A DNA stretch of 64,000 nt from NCBI GenBank assembly GCA_026712715.1, contig JAPOPW010000027.1, positions 27,858 to 91,857 on the forward strand, in the 5' to 3' direction. Under the pieces are notes generated by a model, which did not search any database, was not told the origin of the DNA, and saw only the letters and a list, made by a program, of their open reading frames with translations. Each line of letters starts with the position of its first letter. Positions within the stretch are counted from its first letter, which is position 1. Source of the DNA: Immundisolibacterales bacterium. GTDB taxonomy: Bacteria > Pseudomonadota > Gammaproteobacteria > HK1. The position numbers and the translations under genes are program-made. Below are positions 60,916 to 64,000 of this stretch, in pieces.

Positions 60916-63038
60916 CAGGCGCGCGCGGGTCGCTTCCTCGTCCGACGTTTGCCGAGGGCGGCCCCCCGCCCCGACAGGCTCGGGTGGCTCATGAAGTAGT
61001 CGTGGGCGCAGAACGCGTTCTTGCGCGACTTGATCCGGGTGTAGGTGCCGTCCGGCTCGAGACGCCAGGCCTGCGCCTCGTCCGCGAGGTTCGCGCGCAC
61101 GATGCGCTTGAGCACCTGGCGGTGCAGGTTGGGGTTCTCGATGGGGACCAGGGTCTCGACCCTGCGGTCGAGGTTGCGCGGCATCCAGTCCGCGGACGAG
61201 ATGAACACCTTGGCCCCGCCGGTGTCGAGGCCGTGACCGGCCGCGAAGCAGACGATCCGGCTGTGCTCGAGGAACCGCCCGACGATGCTCTTCACCCGGA
61301 TGTTCTCGGAGAGCCCCGGGACCCCGGGCCGCAGGGAGCAGATTCCGCGCACGACGAGGTCGATGGACACCCCGGCCTGCGACGCCCGGTAGAGGTGCTC
61401 GATGATCCTGCCGTCAACCAGCGAGTTGAGCTTCGCGACGATGGCGGCTTCCCGCCCGGCCCGCGCGTGTTCGATCTCCGCGTCGATGAGCTCGGCCAGC
61501 CGCTCGCGCAGGTTCAGGGGCGACACCGCGAGCTTCTCGAACCGGTCGGGCGGTGCGGTGCTCGTCATGTAGTTGAAGAGCTTCGCCGCATCGCGGCAAA
61601 GGGCGCGGTCGCAGGTGAAGAACGAGATGTCGGTGTAGATCCGGGCGGTGACCGGATGGTAGTTGCCGGTCCCGAAATGGGCGTAGGAGCGAAGGCCGTT
61701 CCACTCCCGGCGCACCACCAGCGACACCTTCGCGTGGGTCTTGAGCCGCACGAACCCGTAGACCACGTTGACCCCCGCACTCTCGAGGTTTCGGGCCCAA
61801 CGCAGGTTGCGCTCCTCGTCGAACCGGGCCTTCAGCTCCACGAGCGCGGTGACCGACTTGCCGGCGTAGGCGGCGGCGGCGAGGGCGGCCACGATGGGAG
61901 AGTCGTCGCTCGTGCGGTACAGGGTCTGCTTGATGGACACCACGCTCGGGTCCGCCGCCGCCTGGCGCAGGAACTCGACCACCACGTCGAACTCCTCGTA
62001 GGGGTGGTGGACGATGAACTCGCTCTTGCGGATGGCCGCGAAGCAGTCGCCGTCGGAATCGCGGACCCGCTCGGTGGCGCGGGGGGTGAACGGGGAGAAG
62101 AGGAGCTCGGGCCGGGACTCGAGAACGAGCTCGCTCGTGTCGGCGAGCCCGAGCAGGCGCTGGCTCGCGACGAGGTCCCGCGAAGCGACCCCGATCTTGT
62201 CCATCAGGAAGGACTCGAGGTCTTCGGAGATGTTCCGGTCCACGGTGAGGCGGATGACGTCGCCGCGGCGCCGTTCCCGGAGCAGGCGCTCGAACTCGCG
62301 CACGAGGTCTTCGGCCTCCTCCTCGATCTCGACGTCGCTGTCGCGCAGGACCCGGCACACGCTCGAATCCTCGACCCGGAACCCGGGGAACAGCCGGTCC
62401 ACGAACGCCCGAATGACCTGCTCCACGGGGATGAAGCGAGCCTCGTCGCCCGGAAGCGGCACGAAGCGAGGGATACCCTGGGGGATCGGAACGAGCCCGA
62501 ACATCGCTTCCTCCCCGTCGCGGGCGCATCGGACCACCAGGCTGAAGCCGAGGTTCGGGATGAACGGGAAGGGATGCGAGGGGTCGCTCGCGATGGGGGA
62601 GAGGACCGGGAAGATCTCCGTCATGAAGTGCCCGTCGAGCCACGTCAGGTCCGTGCGATCGAGCTCGGATTCGTCGAGCACGAAGATGCCCTGGCCCCGC
62701 ATCTCGTCCACCAGCGCCTCCCAGCAGCGCTGCTGGCCGTCCATCAGGGAGTGGGCCCGGTCCGCGATGGCCGCGAGCTGCTCGGCCGGGGTCATTCCGT
62801 CCTGACTGGGGCTGGCGATGCCGGCCTCCACCTGGCCGTTCAGGCCGGCGACCCGCACCATGTAGAACTCGTTGAGGTTGGCCGCGGAGATGGCGAGGAA
62901 GCGCACCCGCTCGAGCAGCGGCACGCGCGGATTCCACGCTTCCTCGAGTACCCGTTCGTTGAATGCGAGCCACGAGAGCTCGCGGTTGATGAAGCGTTCG
63001 GGGGTGTCGGAATCGATTGCCGGAGGGGAAGCGTTCAA
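60915..63038 (-). CDS. ppk1: polyphosphate kinase 1
   Basis: A 707-residue Ppk1. The N-domain has INRELSWLAFNERVLEEAWN, FLAISAANLNEFYMVRVAGL and the head region FPFIPNLGFSLVV. The catalytic domain shows FVRLKTHAKVSLVVRREWNG (phosphohistidine His) and YAHFGTGNYHPVTARIYTDI, with a second HKD-like site ADWMPRNLDRRVETLVPIEN. The start is TTG 63038 with GGAG at 9 nt; the longer frame is shadow. It makes polyphosphate from ATP. It is divergent from cinA, with a palindrome at 63082-63097 in between. Confidence 0.95.
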   Translation of the reverse strand: MNASPPAIDSDTPERFINRELSWLAFNERVLEEAWNPRVPLLERVRFLAISAANLNEFYMVRVAGLNGQVEAGIASPSQDGMTPAEQLAAIADRAHSLMDGQQRCWEALVDEMRGQGIFVLDESELDRTDLTWLDGHFMTEIFPVLSPIASDPSHPFPFIPNLGFSLVVRCARDGEEAMFGLVPIPQGIPRFVPLPGDEARFIPVEQVIRAFVDRLFPGFRVEDSSVCRVLRDSDVEIEEEAEDLVREFERLLRERRRGDVIRLTVDRNISEDLESFLMDKIGVASRDLVASQRLLGLADTSELVLESRPELLFSPFTPRATERVRDSDGDCFAAIRKSEFIVHHPYEEFDVVVEFLRQAAADPSVVSIKQTLYRTSDDSPIVAALAAAAYAGKSVTALVELKARFDEERNLRWARNLESAGVNVVYGFVRLKTHAKVSLVVRREWNGLRSYAHFGTGNYHPVTARIYTDISFFTCDRALCRDAAKLFNYMTSTAPPDRFEKLAVSPLNLRERLAELIDAEIEHARAGREAAIVAKLNSLVDGRIIEHLYRASQAGVSIDLVVRGICSLRPGVPGLSENIRVKSIVGRFLEHSRIVCFAAGHGLDTGGAKVFISSADWMPRNLDRRVETLVPIENPNLHRQVLKRIVRANLADEAQAWRLEPDGTYTRIKSRKNAFCAHDYFMSHPSLSGRGAALGKRRTRKRPARA

Positions 63039-63081
63039 GGCGGGTGGCTCCGATGGAGTCGGTCCGGGCGCACAGGCGCGC

Positions 63082-63097
63082 GACTCTCGCGAGAGTC
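63082..63097. promoter_or_regulatory. 16-bp perfect palindrome between ppk1 and cinA
   Basis: GACTCTCGCGAGAGTC reads the same on both strands. It lies 44 nt upstream of ppk1 and 78 nt upstream of cinA, next to an AT-richer patch (TATTACGAC). It is not a PhoB box (CTGTCAT-type). It may be an operator for the divergent genes or a hairpin in the ppk1 leader. Confidence 0.5.
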
Positions 63098-63174
63098 TAT
63101 TACGACTTCGACAAATTCGCGCCTTCCGGGGCGGGTAAGATAGCGGAGGTTCAGTCGGGCCGGGGGAAATAAGC

Positions 63175-64000
63175 GTGCGTTGCGAGGTCATCGCGATCGG
63201 AACCGAGCTGCTGCTCGGCCAGATCGTGGACACGAACTCGGCCTGGATGGGCGAGCAGCTCGCGCTCGCCGGGATCGACAGCCACTTCCAGACCAAGGTG
63301 GGGGACAACCGCGAGCGCATGGTGAGCGCGCTTCGCCTGGCCCTCGGGCGGGCCGACGCGGTCATCCTGTGCGGCGGCCTGGGTCCCACCCAGGACGACA
63401 TCACCCGCGACGCCATCGCCGAGGTCATGGGAGTGGAGCTGGTCCGCGACGACTCCGTGGCCGAGCACCTTCGCGCCTACTTCAAGCGGCGCGGCCGCGA
63501 CATGCCCCTCAGCAACCTGCGCCAGGCGGACGTTCCGGCGGGGGCGAGCCGCATCGCCCAGATGCCGGGCACCGCGCCGGGGCTCGTGTGCCCGATCGGC
63601 GACCGGGTGGTGTACGCGGTGCCGGGGGTGCCCTACGAGATGCGCATCATGCTCGAGGGCACGGTCATCCCGGATCTGAAGCGCCGGGCCGGCGTGTCGT
63701 CCGTCATCCGGAGCCGCACCCTTCGCACTTGGGGCACGTCCGAGGCGCGCCTGGGGGAGCTGGTCGCGGACCGCCTCGACGCCCTCGAGAACACCGGGCG
63801 GGCCACCATCGCGTTCCTTGCGAGCGGCATCGAAGGGCTCAAGGTGCGAGTGACGGCCAAGGCGGAAGACGAAGCGGCGGTCGCCCGCGTCCTCGACGAG
63901 GAGGAGACGCAACTGCGGAGCATCCTCGGAGACCTCGTCTTCGGGGTGGACGACGAGACGATGGAGAAGGTCGTGCTCGGGCTGCTCGAGGCGGGCGGCC
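63175..64000 (+). CDS. cinA: CinA-family protein (competence/damage-inducible), 3' end outside window
   Basis: 275 codons are visible and the frame continues past the window. The MoaB/MogA-like N-terminal domain is clear: RCEVIAIGTELLLGQIVDTN, LCGGLGPTQDDITRDAIAEV, PGTAPGLVCPIGDRVVYAVP and GVPYEMRIMLEG. The middle region (LRTWGTSEARLGELVADRLD) follows. The C-terminal PncC-type NMN deamidase domain would lie to the right; cannot confirm. Start GTG 63175 has GGGGGA upstream. CinA has ADP-ribose pyrophosphatase and NMN deamidase activities in some bacteria. Divergent from ppk1. Confidence 0.93.
   Translation, partial: MRCEVIAIGTELLLGQIVDTNSAWMGEQLALAGIDSHFQTKVGDNRERMVSALRLALGRADAVILCGGLGPTQDDITRDAIAEVMGVELVRDDSVAEHLRAYFKRRGRDMPLSNLRQADVPAGASRIAQMPGTAPGLVCPIGDRVVYAVPGVPYEMRIMLEGTVIPDLKRRAGVSSVIRSRTLRTWGTSEARLGELVADRLDALENTGRATIAFLASGIEGLKVRVTAKAEDEAAVARVLDEEETQLRSILGDLVFGVDDETMEKVVLGLLEAGG

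Overview
The window is chromosomal DNA from a very GC-rich bacterium, most likely a proteobacterium. The evidence is the DUF1302/DUF1329 outer-membrane pair, the YhhQ-type queuosine-precursor transporter, a lipoprotein lytic transglycosylase, a fused TrpE-TrpG, and the ppk-ppx pair. I cannot fix the class: trpEG fusions are common in Alphaproteobacteria, while DUF1302/DUF1329 and the lytic transglycosylase point more to Gammaproteobacteria. Gene density is high, 4-nt ATGA stop/start overlaps are frequent, and several genes appear to use GTG or TTG starts. I see no rRNA, tRNA, CRISPR array or intact insertion sequence.

Layout. 1-5000: a DUF1302/DUF1329 pair (minus), then a small VOC protein and a MaoC-type hydratase (plus). 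5069-13852: one long minus-strand catabolic operon in transcription order Rieske oxygenase, NitT/TauT-type ABC ATPase, binding protein and permease, cupin, SDR dehydrogenase, alpha/beta hydrolase, IclR regulator, ThDP lyase. A two-domain extradiol-dioxygenase-like VOC protein is transcribed away from it, and a perfect inverted repeat overlaps the operon promoter. 15500-21100: quinone/enone reductase, sirtuin, YhhQ, LLM oxidoreductase, and an L,D-transpeptidase. 21640-25700: a COG4091 dehydrogenase, an amidase and an AtzH/HpxZ-like protein in one plus-strand unit, then a hydratase of the MhpD type. 25800-28600: HpcH/HpaI aldolase and a split ThDP decarboxylase (ComD/ComE-like), plus a GST.

28800-33000: an orphan LivH permease, a lytic transglycosylase, and a pair of acyl-CoA dehydrogenases whose small subunit is broken inside an extreme G/C tract. 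33390-38400: a Uma2-family nuclease, then a tightly overlapping otsB-GH15-otsA trehalose operon and a small membrane protein. 38450-44440: a HAD protein, a membrane fatty-acid desaturase, and HyuB/HyuA hydantoinase/oxoprolinase subunits, with HyuA showing a locally shifted reading frame. 44440-46300: a decayed serine-recombinase fragment butting onto an unassigned AAA ATPase. 46465-54150: a peptide-type ABC transporter (fused ATPases, two permeases, Tat-like binding protein), followed on the other strand by an alpha/beta hydrolase and a CCP-like M14 carboxypeptidase. 54500-64000: TauD-type dioxygenase, TrpEG, D-aminoacylase, Ppx, Ppk1 and the start of CinA.

Taken together this is mostly accessory catabolism: uptake systems paired with oxygenases, hydrolases, amidases and acyl-CoA chemistry, interleaved with a few housekeeping genes (trpEG, ppk/ppx, cinA, yhhQ). 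I found no clear-cut new defence or mobile system. The best candidates for new biology are the Rieske/ABC/ThDP operon, the COG4091-amidase-AtzH-like unit, the AAA ATPase beside the recombinase remnant, and several strong palindromes with no assigned regulator.
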